Shown: one piece after another, positions 14,086-21,364 of the stretch
Layout of the letters: every line of letters begins with the position of its first letter
How positions within the stretch are numbered: the stretch's first letter is position 1
The notes under the pieces: generated by a model
Seen by the model: the letters and a program-made list of their open reading frames with translations, nothing else
Database searches by the model: none
What the model was told of the DNA's origin: nothing
IMG/VR virus record: IMGVR_UViG_3300025094_000034
Coordinates: 1 to 34,229 of that record
Source: a virus
Length of the DNA: 34,229 nt
Direction: 5' to 3' (one strand)
Translations under genes and position numbers: made by a program

Positions 14086-15233
14086 ACCACCTTGTCCCAA
14101 GGGACGTCCAGCTCGCTCAGGTCCCGCACGCTGTAGCCGGTGGCCAGCGTCCCGCTGTGGAAGGAGTATACCACGAACCAGAGGGCCTTGAGCCTGGGCC
14201 CCCGGGCCTCCTCGGGGATGAAGGAGGCGGGGGCCAGGGCGGCCAGCACCGGGCCCTGGTCCCGGGCGTAGGCGAAGAGGGCGGCCTCGGGGTGGGCCGG
14301 GGCCTCGCGGCACAGGCCCTCGTAGACCTCGGGAGGGGTGCCCGGGGCCAGGTGCCCGTCCATGACCCGCTGGGCCACGTGGAGCTCCAGGCTGGTGGCC
14401 CGCTCCCGGCCGAGAAGGGGCCTCAGCTCCTCGGGAACGGAGCGCCCCCGGCGGTTGAAGGGGGCCCGCACCATCTCCCCGGCGGCGAAGAGCCAGTCCC
14501 GAGGGGCGGGCCTCCCCTGGCCCCGGCTCTCCGCCAGGCCCCTGAGGTGGGCCCGGGCCTCGGGGAGGGCGGCGAGGGCCCGCAGGAAGGCCCGCCAGAG
14601 CTCAGGGTGGTAGTCCCGGGGGTCGGGGCTCCACTCCTCCGCCGTGGGGGGGCGGCCGAAGCCCGCCTGGGGCTCGTGGGGAGGGGGCTCCTTCCAGGCC
14701 CGCCTCTCCCCTTCCTCCCGGGTGTAGGTGACCAGGGCGGTGCGGCAGTTGTGGTGGAGGGGCGGGACGTGGGTGCGCCAGAACGGGTGGTCGGCGGGGA
14801 GGACGATCCCCGCGAGGGGCCGGCAGATCTTTGAGGTGCGCCCGTCCAGGACCACGGAGAGGCCCCAGTAGGGCCTGAGCTCCCGGGCGGAGACCGCCTC
14901 CTTCCACCGCCCCGCCCCGTAGGCCAGCTGGAGGTTGGTGCGGAAGACGGTCTCCAGGCGGTGGCGGCTCCCCTCGCCCCAGGCGTTCTTGACCCGGTCG
15001 GAAAGCTCCCTTTGGAAGTCCTCAAAGGGCCTCCCCTCTTCCAGGGCCCGGGCGAGGGCGTCCATCGTCTCCTGCACCATGTCCAGCGCGGCGAGGCCCG
15101 CCACGAAGAAGGCCCGGCGCCTCGCCTCCTCCCCCAGGGCGCGGAACTCGGGATCGGGGAGGGGAAGGCGGGCCCGGAACCAGCGGAGGGCCTCCTCGGG
15201 CCGCAGGGGGTCAGGCTCAACCGTCCAGGCCAC
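14043..15233 (-). CDS. Head morphogenesis protein, Mu gpF type (396 aa)
   Basis: Minor head protein that acts with the portal in head assembly (Phage Mu protein F / SPP1 gp7 family). The diagnostic region lies about residues 95-175: FRTNLQLAYGAGRWKEAV, LDGRTSKICRPLAGIVLP, then HVPPLHHNCRTALVTYT, with the conserved Cys and HHNCR residues. The N-terminal helical part (residues 1-90) is normal for the family. A further 200 residues, including LELHVAQRVMDGHL, have no clear match. The start is GTG at 15233, overlapping the portal by 17 bp. Confidence 0.88.
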   Translation of the reverse strand: MAWTVEPDPLRPEEALRWFRARLPLPDPEFRALGEEARRRAFFVAGLAALDMVQETMDALARALEEGRPFEDFQRELSDRVKNAWGEGSRHRLETVFRTNLQLAYGAGRWKEAVSARELRPYWGLSVVLDGRTSKICRPLAGIVLPADHPFWRTHVPPLHHNCRTALVTYTREEGERRAWKEPPPHEPQAGFGRPPTAEEWSPDPRDYHPELWRAFLRALAALPEARAHLRGLAESRGQGRPAPRDWLFAAGEMVRAPFNRRGRSVPEELRPLLGRERATSLELHVAQRVMDGHLAPGTPPEVYEGLCREAPAHPEAALFAYARDQGPVLAALAPASFIPEEARGPRLKALWFVVYSFHSGTLATGYSVRDLSELDVPWDKVVWLKRPPWLTPPSP

Positions 15234-16728
15234 TGTCCTGCCGCTGGGCCCATCTCCCCGCGAGCTCGGAGAGGGTGAGGGCGGCCTCCAGGAGCTGGGC
15301 GAGCTCGGCGAAGGAGATCCCGGGGAAGAGAGCGAGGAGGCGCCGCCTCAGGTCCTCGTACCCCTCGGCCTCCCCGATGGCCTGGAGGAGGGTGGAAAGC
15401 CCGGGCATGGGGGCCTTTTCCAGGAGCCTGTCCCCCAGGCCGTCCACGAAGGCCTGACCCGCCACCAGGCCCCGCTCTTTTCTCTCCTGGGGGGCGAGGA
15501 GGGGGGTGAGGACGGGGCCCTGGGGGTCGGGGGCGGGGACGCCGAACTCCTCCCGGAGCCAGGCCTCGGGGATGGAGAGGCCCATGCCCAGGAGGGTCTG
15601 GAGCACCCGGGCCCGGCTCTCCAGGTCCTTCTCCTCCTCCACCTCGGGCACCACGAAGGGGGCGAGGTCCAGGAACTCGGGGCCGAAGTTGAAGGCCACG
15701 AAGGGCTTGAAGAGGCCCTCCCGGAGGGTCTTGGCCAGGGCGCGGGCGTCGGCCCGGAGGAGGTCTATCCGCACCCGCTCGTGCACCTTGGCCAGGGCGT
15801 AGCTCCCCCCGTCCCCCTCGCTGGAGGTGAGGGTCTGCCCCAGGACCGCCTGGGCCATCTCCCGGTTCACGAGGCGGATCAGGCTCTCGTACACCTGGGG
15901 GCCCTGGCCCTTGGCCGCCTCCAGGATCTGGATCTCCGTGTCCTTGGAGATGACCCCGGCGGCGTCCGCCCCCAAGGAGCGCACCGCCTCCTCCAGCCGC
16001 CGCCGCTCCTCCTCCCCGGCGGCGGGGTCGTACCGACCGATGCGGTAAGGCTGGCCGTAGGTCTCGGCGAAGACCACCCAGTCCTTGAGGGCGTAGTGCT
16101 TGAAGAGGTAGAACCAGGCCAGGCTCCGCATGAGCCCGGCCCGGGTGGGGAGGCCCGAGCGGGCCTTGTAGCGGTGCTCTATGGCCGCTCCGAACGCGAA
16201 GGGTTCCGCCTCCCCCCGCTCCCCTACCAGGAGGAAGCGGTCGTGGGCCTCCTCGTAGGCCAGGGCCCCGGGGTGGACCCAGCGGAACTGGGCGGGCCGC
16301 CAGAGGAGGCCGTCCCACTCCCAGGCCACGGCCACCACGCTCACCCCCTGGGGGATGGCGGAGAGGAGGTCCAGCATCAGGTCCTCCAAGGGGAGGTTCC
16401 ACCACACCTCCTCCAGGGCCCCGAGGACCCGCCTCCCCTGGCGGGAGGCCTCGGCGGGCTCCAGCCGCCAGTCCAGGCCGATGACGGCGAGCTTCCGGGT
16501 CTGGAGGAGGGAGAAGAGGAGGGCGTCCTTCTCCTCCATCTCCAGAAAGAGCTCCGCCTGCTCGGCCAGGTAGCCCTCGGCCCCCTCCCGGAGGATCCGG
16601 GCCAGCCGCTCGGGGGTGAGGCCGCGGGAAGGGTAGGTGGCGAAGGGTCGCCACACCGGCAGGCTTCCCCGGGCCGCCTTGGGGGGCTCCGTGGGGATTG
16701 GGCGTCCGTACTGGTCCAGGATGGGCAT
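15217..16728 (-). CDS. Portal protein, Mu gp29 (DUF935) type (503 aa)
   Basis: Dodecameric gateway for DNA entry and exit at the head vertex. The N-terminal part shows DUF935 features: LDQYGRPI near residue 4, EKDALLFSLLQTRKLAVIGLDW near 66-87, GVSVVAVAWEW near 129-139, and a DWVVFAETYGQPYRIGRYD segment near 219-237. A C-terminal helical region includes VLGQTLTSSEGDGGSYALA, typical of the family. ATG at 16728 overlaps the terminase stop by one base. Order terminase-portal-gpF matches Mu. Confidence 0.92.
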   Translation of the reverse strand: MPILDQYGRPIPTEPPKAARGSLPVWRPFATYPSRGLTPERLARILREGAEGYLAEQAELFLEMEEKDALLFSLLQTRKLAVIGLDWRLEPAEASRQGRRVLGALEEVWWNLPLEDLMLDLLSAIPQGVSVVAVAWEWDGLLWRPAQFRWVHPGALAYEEAHDRFLLVGERGEAEPFAFGAAIEHRYKARSGLPTRAGLMRSLAWFYLFKHYALKDWVVFAETYGQPYRIGRYDPAAGEEERRRLEEAVRSLGADAAGVISKDTEIQILEAAKGQGPQVYESLIRLVNREMAQAVLGQTLTSSEGDGGSYALAKVHERVRIDLLRADARALAKTLREGLFKPFVAFNFGPEFLDLAPFVVPEVEEEKDLESRARVLQTLLGMGLSIPEAWLREEFGVPAPDPQGPVLTPLLAPQERKERGLVAGQAFVDGLGDRLLEKAPMPGLSTLLQAIGEAEGYEDLRRRLLALFPGISFAELAQLLEAALTLSELAGRWAQRQDSGLDG

Positions 16729-18005
16729 CAGAAGGCTCCTTTCCAGCCCGCGAAGGCCCGGCGGAGGACGCTCTTGTACTCCACGGGGCCCCTCGGGTTC
16801 TCGGCGGCGTGGAGGGCCAGGGCCAGGGCCCAGAAGCGGTCGGCGTGGCCCTTCTCCGAGCGCTCGGCGTCGTAGCGCACGTTCCCGGAAGGGGTGACGA
16901 TCCGGCGCACGCTGTGGAGGTCCTCCCGGAGGGCCCGGTCCTCGGGGATGCGCACCTTGCGGTCCTCAAAGAAGAGGCGGAGGCGCTGGGCCAGGTCGGC
17001 CTTGACCTCAGGGGTGAACTTCACCGGCTCCACCTTGTAGCCGAAGGCCCGGCGGGCGTTCTCCGCCAGCATCTCCCCGAGGCCCGTGGCGTCCAAGCAG
17101 GCCCGGCGCACCTGGGGCAGGAGGGCGTGGAGGCGGGCCTCCTGCTGGGCGAAGGGAGCCCGGTGTAGCGCCTCCAGGAGGCGCACCCAGTAGACGTCTC
17201 CCACCCGCTCCAGGACCACGAAGACGGTGAGGTCCCGGTGGCGGCCCACGTCCACCCCCAGGTAGGCCTGGTCGGGGTTCCAGGGGCCCCGGGGGTCCTC
17301 CCGGGCCTCGGCCTCCAGGATGAGGCTCCAGGGCAGGAAGGCCTCCTCGGCGCTCAGGAACTCGCAGAGGTACTCCTGCTGCCAGATGAAGTCGTCCGCC
17401 AGGCCCGCGCGGAGCTCCTCGGGGTCCACGGGCAGGCCCTGGGCCACGGCGTCGTAGATGGTGACCTTGTGGCGGCTCCAGGCGGGCCCGCCCTTCTCCC
17501 AGAGCTCCCAGAACTTCCCCCGGGGGCCGTTGGGGGTGCTCATCACCCGGATCTTGAGGTCGGGCCTCCGGGTGATGATGGGGTACATGGCCGCCCAGAT
17601 GGCCTCGGAGTCCTGGTGGAAGGCGAACTCGTCCAGGACCACGTTCCCCGTGTAGCCGCGGGCGGTGCGGGGGTTGGCGGGGAGGAAGATCAAGCGGGAG
17701 AGGTTGGGCAGGCGGATCTCCAGCTGGGTCACGCTCTCGCCCCCCTCGAAGAAGCGGCTCTCCATGAGGGTGGCCATCTGCCGCATGGCGTCCAGGTGGG
17801 CCTTGGCCTTCTCGGCCAACTCCCGGCTCTGCCTCTCCCCCGCCGAGAGGAGGACCCAGGTGCTCCCCCGGTGCTCCACGGCGTGGAGGGCGGCCTCGAG
17901 GGTGAGGGCGAAGGATTTGCCCGTCTGGCGGGACCAGAGGCCGATCTTGAAGCGGCTCTCGTCCCGGATCCACGCCCGCTGGTAAGGGAGGAGGTCAAAG
18001 CCCAT
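16728..18005 (-). CDS. Terminase large subunit, Mu gp28 type (425 aa)
   Basis: Packaging motor: an ATPase that pumps DNA and a nuclease that cuts it. Walker A is SRQTGKS at residues 25-31, Walker B is VVLDEF at 122-127, and the coupling motif is STP at 156-158. The RNase H-like nuclease has Asp252 (LGVDVGRHRD), Asp305 (CLDATGLG) and Asp389 (HADRFWALALALH). ATG at 18005 is chosen because the family begins just before LLPYQRAWI; it overlaps the small terminase by 11 bp. Confidence 0.93.
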   Translation of the reverse strand: MGFDLLPYQRAWIRDESRFKIGLWSRQTGKSFALTLEAALHAVEHRGSTWVLLSAGERQSRELAEKAKAHLDAMRQMATLMESRFFEGGESVTQLEIRLPNLSRLIFLPANPRTARGYTGNVVLDEFAFHQDSEAIWAAMYPIITRRPDLKIRVMSTPNGPRGKFWELWEKGGPAWSRHKVTIYDAVAQGLPVDPEELRAGLADDFIWQQEYLCEFLSAEEAFLPWSLILEAEAREDPRGPWNPDQAYLGVDVGRHRDLTVFVVLERVGDVYWVRLLEALHRAPFAQQEARLHALLPQVRRACLDATGLGEMLAENARRAFGYKVEPVKFTPEVKADLAQRLRLFFEDRKVRIPEDRALREDLHSVRRIVTPSGNVRYDAERSEKGHADRFWALALALHAAENPRGPVEYKSVLRRAFAGWKGAF

Positions 18006-18534
18006 AGAGGTCCCGCTTGATGGCCTCAATCACCTCAGGCTCAATCTCCCGCACCCGGAGGGCCTTTTCCACCTTCTCCGCCGCCTCCTGCCTGAGGGAG
18101 CGGTCTATCCGCTCCAGGGAGAGGGCCACCCGGGCCGCCTCCAACCCGAGGCGCACCACCTTCTCCGGGTCCACCTCCGCCTCCCCCAGCTCCAGCCCGT
18201 CCAGGTAGCGGAGGGCCTTGTGCACCACGATGTTGGCCAGGGCGGCGGCGTAGGAGAGGCGCTTGCCCGTGGCCTCCTCCACCGCCTCCACCAGGCGCTC
18301 CATCTGCAGCACCTGGTCCAGGGCCGGGGCTAGGTGCCGGGCGTGGCGGTGTAGGCCCGAGGGGGAGGCTTTATACCCTTGGGCCTGGAGCCAGCGGGCG
18401 ATGCCCTCCAGGGTGTAGGGGCGCCCGTCCTCCTCGGTCTCCTCGCCCAGGAGCATGGCGTCTACCCGCTCCCGTACCTCGTCCGGGAGCGCGCAGACCT
18501 TGCAGAGGCGGTGCCTGCGGTAGTGGAGCTTCAC
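17995..18534 (-). CDS. Terminase small subunit candidate, Mu gp27 (DUF3486) type (179 aa)
   Basis: DNA-recognition subunit of the packaging enzyme. The N-terminal half matches the DUF3486 layout: LPDEVRERVDAMLLG, a GIARWLQAQGYKASPSGLHRH helix-turn-helix (about residues 43-63), followed by long helices (ALRYLDGLELGEAEVDPEKV). GTG at 18534 overlaps the previous stop (GTGA). The position directly before the large terminase supports the call. A Cys pair at residues 10 and 13 (CKVC) is unusual and might bind a metal with the nearby His residues. Confidence 0.72.
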   Translation of the reverse strand: MKLHYRRHRLCKVCALPDEVRERVDAMLLGEETEEDGRPYTLEGIARWLQAQGYKASPSGLHRHARHLAPALDQVLQMERLVEAVEEATGKRLSYAAALANIVVHKALRYLDGLELGEAEVDPEKVVRLGLEAARVALSLERIDRSLRQEAAEKVEKALRVREIEPEVIEAIKRDLYGL

Positions 18535-18713
18535 GGCCGCACCCACCCCACCAGGGCCAGGACCAGGATGACCGCGAGGAGCCAGCGCTCGGTCCTGCGG
18601 TGCCTCCGCTCCTCCTCCAGTTCCTGGCGGAGCTTCCGGATCTCGGCCAGGGTCTCCTCCTGGTACCGGCGGATGGCCACGGAGATGGCGTGGAGTTCTT
18701 CCCGGACGTCCAT
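18531..18713 (-). CDS. Small coiled-coil protein with C-terminal membrane anchor (60 aa)
   Basis: Residues 1-42 are a charged heptad-like helix (EIRKLRQELEEERRHRR) and residues 43-58 form one hydrophobic segment (WLLAVILVLALVGW). Mu-like phages place lysis and small membrane genes (gp19-gp25) in this area, so an accessory lysis role is possible. ATG at 18713; GTGA overlap with the small terminase. No family recognised. Confidence 0.65.
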   Translation of the reverse strand: MDVREELHAISVAIRRYQEETLAEIRKLRQELEEERRHRRTERWLLAVILVLALVGWVRP

Positions 18714-18719
18714 CGTCCT

Positions 18720-19046
18720 TCACCGCGGCAGGAGGACCCCGGCATCCCGGATGGACCCCTCCACCAGGTCTATGCCCTTCTCGGTGAGCCGGACCACGCG
18801 GAACTCCCCGTCCTCGTCCCACTCGGCCCGGACGTAGCCCTTCTCCTGGAGGTAGCGCACGGCGGCGTTGAGCTCAGGACGGGCAGGGAGGATGTGGGAG
18901 TACTCTAGGGTCCTCACCAGGACCCCCCTGGGCATGGCGTAGGGGTCCGCCACGTTGAGGGGCGACTCAGTTCCCATCGCGTGCAGGTAGAGCACCTGCA
19001 GCACGGCTCCCCGGATCAGCTTCGGACGGTTTGGATCGCGAAACAT
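18720..19046 (-). CDS. Winged-helix phage protein, Mu gp26 / VpaChn25_0724 type (108 aa)
   Basis: Small protein of a family widely found just upstream of Mu-like terminases. The winged-helix pattern is visible: a first helix (GAVLQVLYLHAM), ELNAAVRYLQEKGYVRAEW (about residues 58-76), the wing (DGEFRVVRL), then LTEKGIDLVEGSI and the usual GVLLPR ending. ATG at 19046 follows GAGGAGG. A role in packaging or regulation is not established for the family. Confidence 0.7.
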   Translation of the reverse strand: MFRDPNRPKLIRGAVLQVLYLHAMGTESPLNVADPYAMPRGVLVRTLEYSHILPARPELNAAVRYLQEKGYVRAEWDEDGEFRVVRLTEKGIDLVEGSIRDAGVLLPR

Positions 19047-19055
19047 CGCACCTCC

Positions 19056-19313
19056 TCAGGGGAAGAGCTTGTGGACGGGCAGGCCCATCATGGCGCCGAC
19101 AATGGCCAGGAGCAGGGCCAGGACCAGCCAGAGACGCGGGTTGGCCCAGAGGGAGCTGGGGCGGTCCCGCTCCGCCCGCATCCGGGTGTAGATCCGGAGG
19201 GCCAGGAGCTCCTCCCGGTAGACGCGGAGCCTCTCCTCGGGCACGCCCTGGTGGGCCAGCTCGTCCACGAGACCTTCCACCACGCGCATAAGCCCGTCCA
19301 CGCGCTCGTCCAC
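19056..19313 (-). CDS. Small membrane protein, first gene of the packaging module (85 aa)
   Basis: Residues 1-60 are a charged helical region (MRVVEGLVDELAHQGVPEE) and the C-terminus has one hydrophobic segment (LWLVLALLLAIVGAMMGL). GTG at 19313 is chosen because a GGGAGGGG ribosome site lies just upstream; a TTG at 19328 is an in-frame alternative. It is the first gene after the late cassette at 19.4 kb. With the 60-aa protein at 18531 it may form a holin/spanin-like pair, but this is inference. Confidence 0.6.
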   Translation of the reverse strand: MDERVDGLMRVVEGLVDELAHQGVPEERLRVYREELLALRIYTRMRAERDRPSSLWANPRLWLVLALLLAIVGAMMGLPVHKLFP

Positions 19314-19336
19314 ACGCCCCCCTCCCAAAAGGCCTA

Positions 19337-19409
19337 CCCCCTGGGGCTTCCCCAGGGGGCACTTTTGGCACTCTAGCCTTATTTTAGCCCTGAGCTTGGT
19401 CCTTGTCTA
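19337..19409 (-). promoter_or_regulatory. Late promoter-hairpin cassette, copy 3 (packaging module)
   Basis: On the minus strand: -35 TAGACA (19409-19404), 17-nt spacer identical to copies 1 and 4, -10 TAAAAT (19386-19381), GTG at 19371, and a perfect 10-bp hairpin CCCCCTGGGG / CCCCAGGGGG with a 3-nt loop (19359-19337). The promoter is embedded in the 3' end of the upstream gene: its -10 contains that gene's TAA stop. Flanking CCAAAAG / CTTTTGG extends the stem. Confidence 0.82.
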
Positions 19410-19836
19410 GCGGGATAACGGCGCAAAGCCGCGTCAGGCGCAGGAAGACCTCCAGGGTGTCCTCCCCTACCCCATCCGCGCGGCGGAAACGGCCTGTGAT
19501 GGCGTGCCAGTAGAGGAGCCTCCGGGCTCGGCCCAGGCCGAGGTAGGCCTCGAGGGCCTGCCTCTCCCCCAGGCTCAGACCCCGGAGGAAGGCCTGGTAG
19601 GTCTCCCGGTAAAGCCTGAGCTCGTGCGGCGGATCCCCGGCGGGGGAACGGGGCACGTAGACCGGGAGAAAGGCGGGGTGGGAAGGCCCCCCGGCGTAGA
19701 CCCGGGGACGGCCCGCCCCCCGGGGGGCCGGGTCCTGAGGAGCGAGCTCCACCCAGCGGGCCTCCCCGTGGGCCACCCGCCAGAGGGCCAGGGCCAGGAA
19801 GTTGGCCCGCCAGAGTTCCAGGTCGCGTTCAGCCAC
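19384..19836 (-). CDS. Hypothetical last gene of the early operon (150 aa)
   Basis: Not recognised. The N-terminal half is Trp/Ala-rich, then a Pro/Gly loop region (residues 35-70). The C-terminal half is helical with RETYQAFLRGLSLGERQALE, then YLGLGRARRLLYWHAITGRF and EVFLRLTRLCAVI. It sits exactly where Mu has its middle/late regulators (Mor, C), and its own C-terminus (DKDQAQG) is encoded by the late promoter spacer. It is therefore a candidate late activator, though I see no classic helix-turn-helix. It overlaps the upstream gene by 8 bp. Confidence 0.6.
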   Translation of the reverse strand: MAERDLELWRANFLALALWRVAHGEARWVELAPQDPAPRGAGRPRVYAGGPSHPAFLPVYVPRSPAGDPPHELRLYRETYQAFLRGLSLGERQALEAYLGLGRARRLLYWHAITGRFRRADGVGEDTLEVFLRLTRLCAVIPLDKDQAQG

Positions 19837-20695
19837 GTTCCGCCCTCCTCAGGGTCCACCCCTCCTCCGAACGGACCACCACCCCGGAGTCGGCCAGGGC
19901 GTTCAGCCGAACGTGGAGGGTGGACTTGGACATCCCCGTTCGGCGGGCCAGCTCGGAGAGGGAAAGTGGGGCGTTCGCCGAACGGAGGACCTGGAGAATG
20001 GCGAGCCCCCGTTCGTCCAGCGAAACCTCCAGGGAGCGTTCGGTCTCCACCTTGCGCTCCTTCAAGTGCAGGCGGGCCTCCCGTTCGGCGGCCCCGTTCG
20101 GCTCCCAGACGGGGGCGTGGAAAGGGGGTTCGGCGTTCGGCCTACCCCGTTCGGCCCCGGGTTCCAGCCGTTCGGCGTTCGGCCCAGGGCGTTCGGCCCC
20201 TTCCTCCAGGCGTTCGGCGTTCAGCCTACCCCGTTCGGCCCCGGGCTCCAGCCGTTCGGCCGCCCTCCGAACGGACCCCTCCCCCTCCCGAACGGCGGCT
20301 CGGGGGCGTTCGGCGGGGGTCAGGGGGTGCCGAACGAGCTCCCCCACCACCTTCCCCACAACCCAGGTCCCCACGGGAACGAAGAGGCTCATGGCCAAGG
20401 TCTCCCAGATGGGAAGCTCGGGGGCCGCCCGGCGCATGGAGAGGGCGTTTCCCATCCACACCAGGAGCAGAGCGGCCAGGGCCCCGCCCGAGGCCCAGGA
20501 GGAGCCCCGGAGGAGGGAGTTGGAGAGGAGGGAGAGAAGGAAGGCCGTGAACTCCAGGCTCCCCGCCAGGCCCCAGGCCAGCCAAGGGGGAAGCTCCCCC
20601 AGGGAAAGGGCGTACCACTGGGCCAGGTGGCCCGCGCTCATGGCCAGGGTGCTCAGATAGGCCAGAATCAGCAGTCCGATCAACGCGTTCCTCAT
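19829..20695 (-). CDS. Membrane-anchored winged-helix protein with internal DNA hexamer array (288 aa)
   Basis: Four hydrophobic segments (about residues 3-20, 36-57, 68-85, 97-118) form an N-terminal membrane domain. Residues 120-225 are a charged, Pro/Gly/Ala/Arg linker with three 14-residue repeats of the form AERLEPGAERGRLN (146-187). Residues 226-285 are a MarR/IclR-like winged helix (LSLSELARRTGMSKSTL, then VRLNALADSGVVVRSEEGW). The predicted protein would tether DNA to the membrane. The domain order recalls actinobacterial DUF2637 proteins, but I cannot confirm it. The linker and winged-helix half carries 20 exact GTTCGG/CCGAAC hexamers. ATG 20695 overlaps the upstream gene. Confidence 0.78.
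   Translation of the reverse strand: MRNALIGLLILAYLSTLAMSAGHLAQWYALSLGELPPWLAWGLAGSLEFTAFLLSLLSNSLLRGSSWASGGALAALLLVWMGNALSMRRAAPELPIWETLAMSLFVPVGTWVVGKVVGELVRHPLTPAERPRAAVREGEGSVRRAAERLEPGAERGRLNAERLEEGAERPGPNAERLEPGAERGRPNAEPPFHAPVWEPNGAAEREARLHLKERKVETERSLEVSLDERGLAILQVLRSANAPLSLSELARRTGMSKSTLHVRLNALADSGVVVRSEEGWTLRRAERG
19867..20335. repeat. Array of 20 GTTCGG/CCGAAC hexamers inside a coding sequence
   Basis: By my count 14 copies of GTTCGG and 6 of CCGAAC on the + strand within 469 bp, often extended to CCGTTCGG or GCGTTCGGC. They occur in all codon phases: GTT CGG (Val-Arg), CGT TCG (Arg-Ser), CCG AAC (Pro-Asn), GCC GAA CGG (Ala-Glu-Arg), CGC CGA ACG (Arg-Arg-Thr). GAA and GTT are otherwise avoided for Glu and Val in neighbouring genes. 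Part of the array coincides with the 42-bp tandem repeats, but copies extend well beyond on both sides. The N-terminal membrane-coding half has none. Confidence 0.9.
20135..20260 (-). repeat. Three 42-bp tandem repeats (14 codons each)
   Basis: Encode residues 146-187 of the membrane-anchored winged-helix protein, units AERLEPGAERGRLN, AERLEEGAERPGPN and AERLEPGAERGRPN. The units are similar at DNA level and each holds several GTTCGG-type hexamers. Confidence 0.85.
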
Positions 20696-20946
20696 AGCTT
20701 CAGCTCCCGTTCCAGCTCCAGGACCAGCTTGAGGACCCGGTAGCGGCCCTCCTCCACCGCCCGAAGGCGCCGGGCCAGGGCCGCCTCCCGGGCCCGAAGG
20801 GCTTCCAGCTCCCGCTCAACCTCCGTCAGCCTGCGCAAAGCCCCCCGAAGGACCTCGCCCGCCCGCTCCACCTCCAAGAAGGCGCCGCGGGAGGCGGCCT
20901 CGTAGGCGTGCATGAGGATGGCGTCCAGGGCCTCCTCGGGGGTCAT
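20692..20946 (-). CDS. Small coiled-coil early protein (84 aa)
   Basis: Helical throughout, beginning MTPEEALDAILMHAYEAASRG, followed by a long heptad-rich coiled coil (LTEVERELEALRAREAALARR) to the end. ATG at 20946 overlaps the previous stop (ATGA). No family recognised. It lies just upstream of the membrane winged-helix gene (4-bp overlap) and may interact with its product. Confidence 0.65.
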   Translation of the reverse strand: MTPEEALDAILMHAYEAASRGAFLEVERAGEVLRGALRRLTEVERELEALRAREAALARRLRAVEEGRYRVLKLVLELERELKL

Positions 20947-21161
20947 GCCACCTCCAACGGCTGCCACATCCAGTAGAGGCGCTCGCCCGAGCGGCCGTAC
21001 CAGACCAGCCCCCCGGGCACCTGGATGTAGGCCTTCAGGAGCCCGACCGGGGGGCAGTAGGGGGTCCCCGCCCCCGCCACGCCGAAGAAGGCGGGGACCC
21101 CCTTCTCGGTCCTGGCCAGGCGGCGCTCCACTTCCTCCACAAAGCGCGTCCAGTCCGTCAT
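20943..21161 (-). CDS. Hypothetical early protein (72 aa)
   Basis: N-terminal helix (MTDWTRFVEEVERRLARTE) followed by a Gly/Pro/aromatic region (FFGVAGAGTPYCPPVG, WYGRSGERLYWMW). Not recognised. ATG at 21161 overlaps the preceding gene by 4 bp. Confidence 0.6.
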   Translation of the reverse strand: MTDWTRFVEEVERRLARTEKGVPAFFGVAGAGTPYCPPVGLLKAYIQVPGGLVWYGRSGERLYWMWQPLEVA

Positions 21162-21346
21162 ACCCACCTCCACACCAGGGCCAGGAAGACCCCCAGGAGG
21201 CCCACCAGGCTGGCGAAGAGGGCCAGGCCCACGGAGGCCCCCTCGGGGAGGTCCTCCCGGCGGGTCAGGGCCAGGTAGCCCAGGAGGGCCAGGAGGCCCA
21301 CCTGGGCGGCCAGGACGTAGATCAGGACCAGCTTGAAGAGCATCAC
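21158..21346 (-). CDS. Small two-span membrane protein (62 aa)
   Basis: Hydrophobic segments at about residues 3-26 and 40-60, separated by a charged loop (TRREDLPEG), the topology of small holins. It is located in the early operon rather than next to a lysin, so another membrane role, for example with the winged-helix membrane protein two genes downstream, is equally possible. Confidence 0.6.
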   Translation of the reverse strand: MMLFKLVLIYVLAAQVGLLALLGYLALTRREDLPEGASVGLALFASLVGLLGVFLALVWRWV

Positions 21347-21364
21347 GGGCTTCCTCCCTGGGGG

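Noticed and set aside
14423-16969. Very long open frames overlapping the terminase, portal and gpF genes on both strands (also near 5570-7462 and 3250-4859)
   Set aside because: They are typical by-products of high-GC third positions. Their products are Arg/Pro/Gly/Ser-rich without domains, and the overlapping frames encode clear phage proteins.
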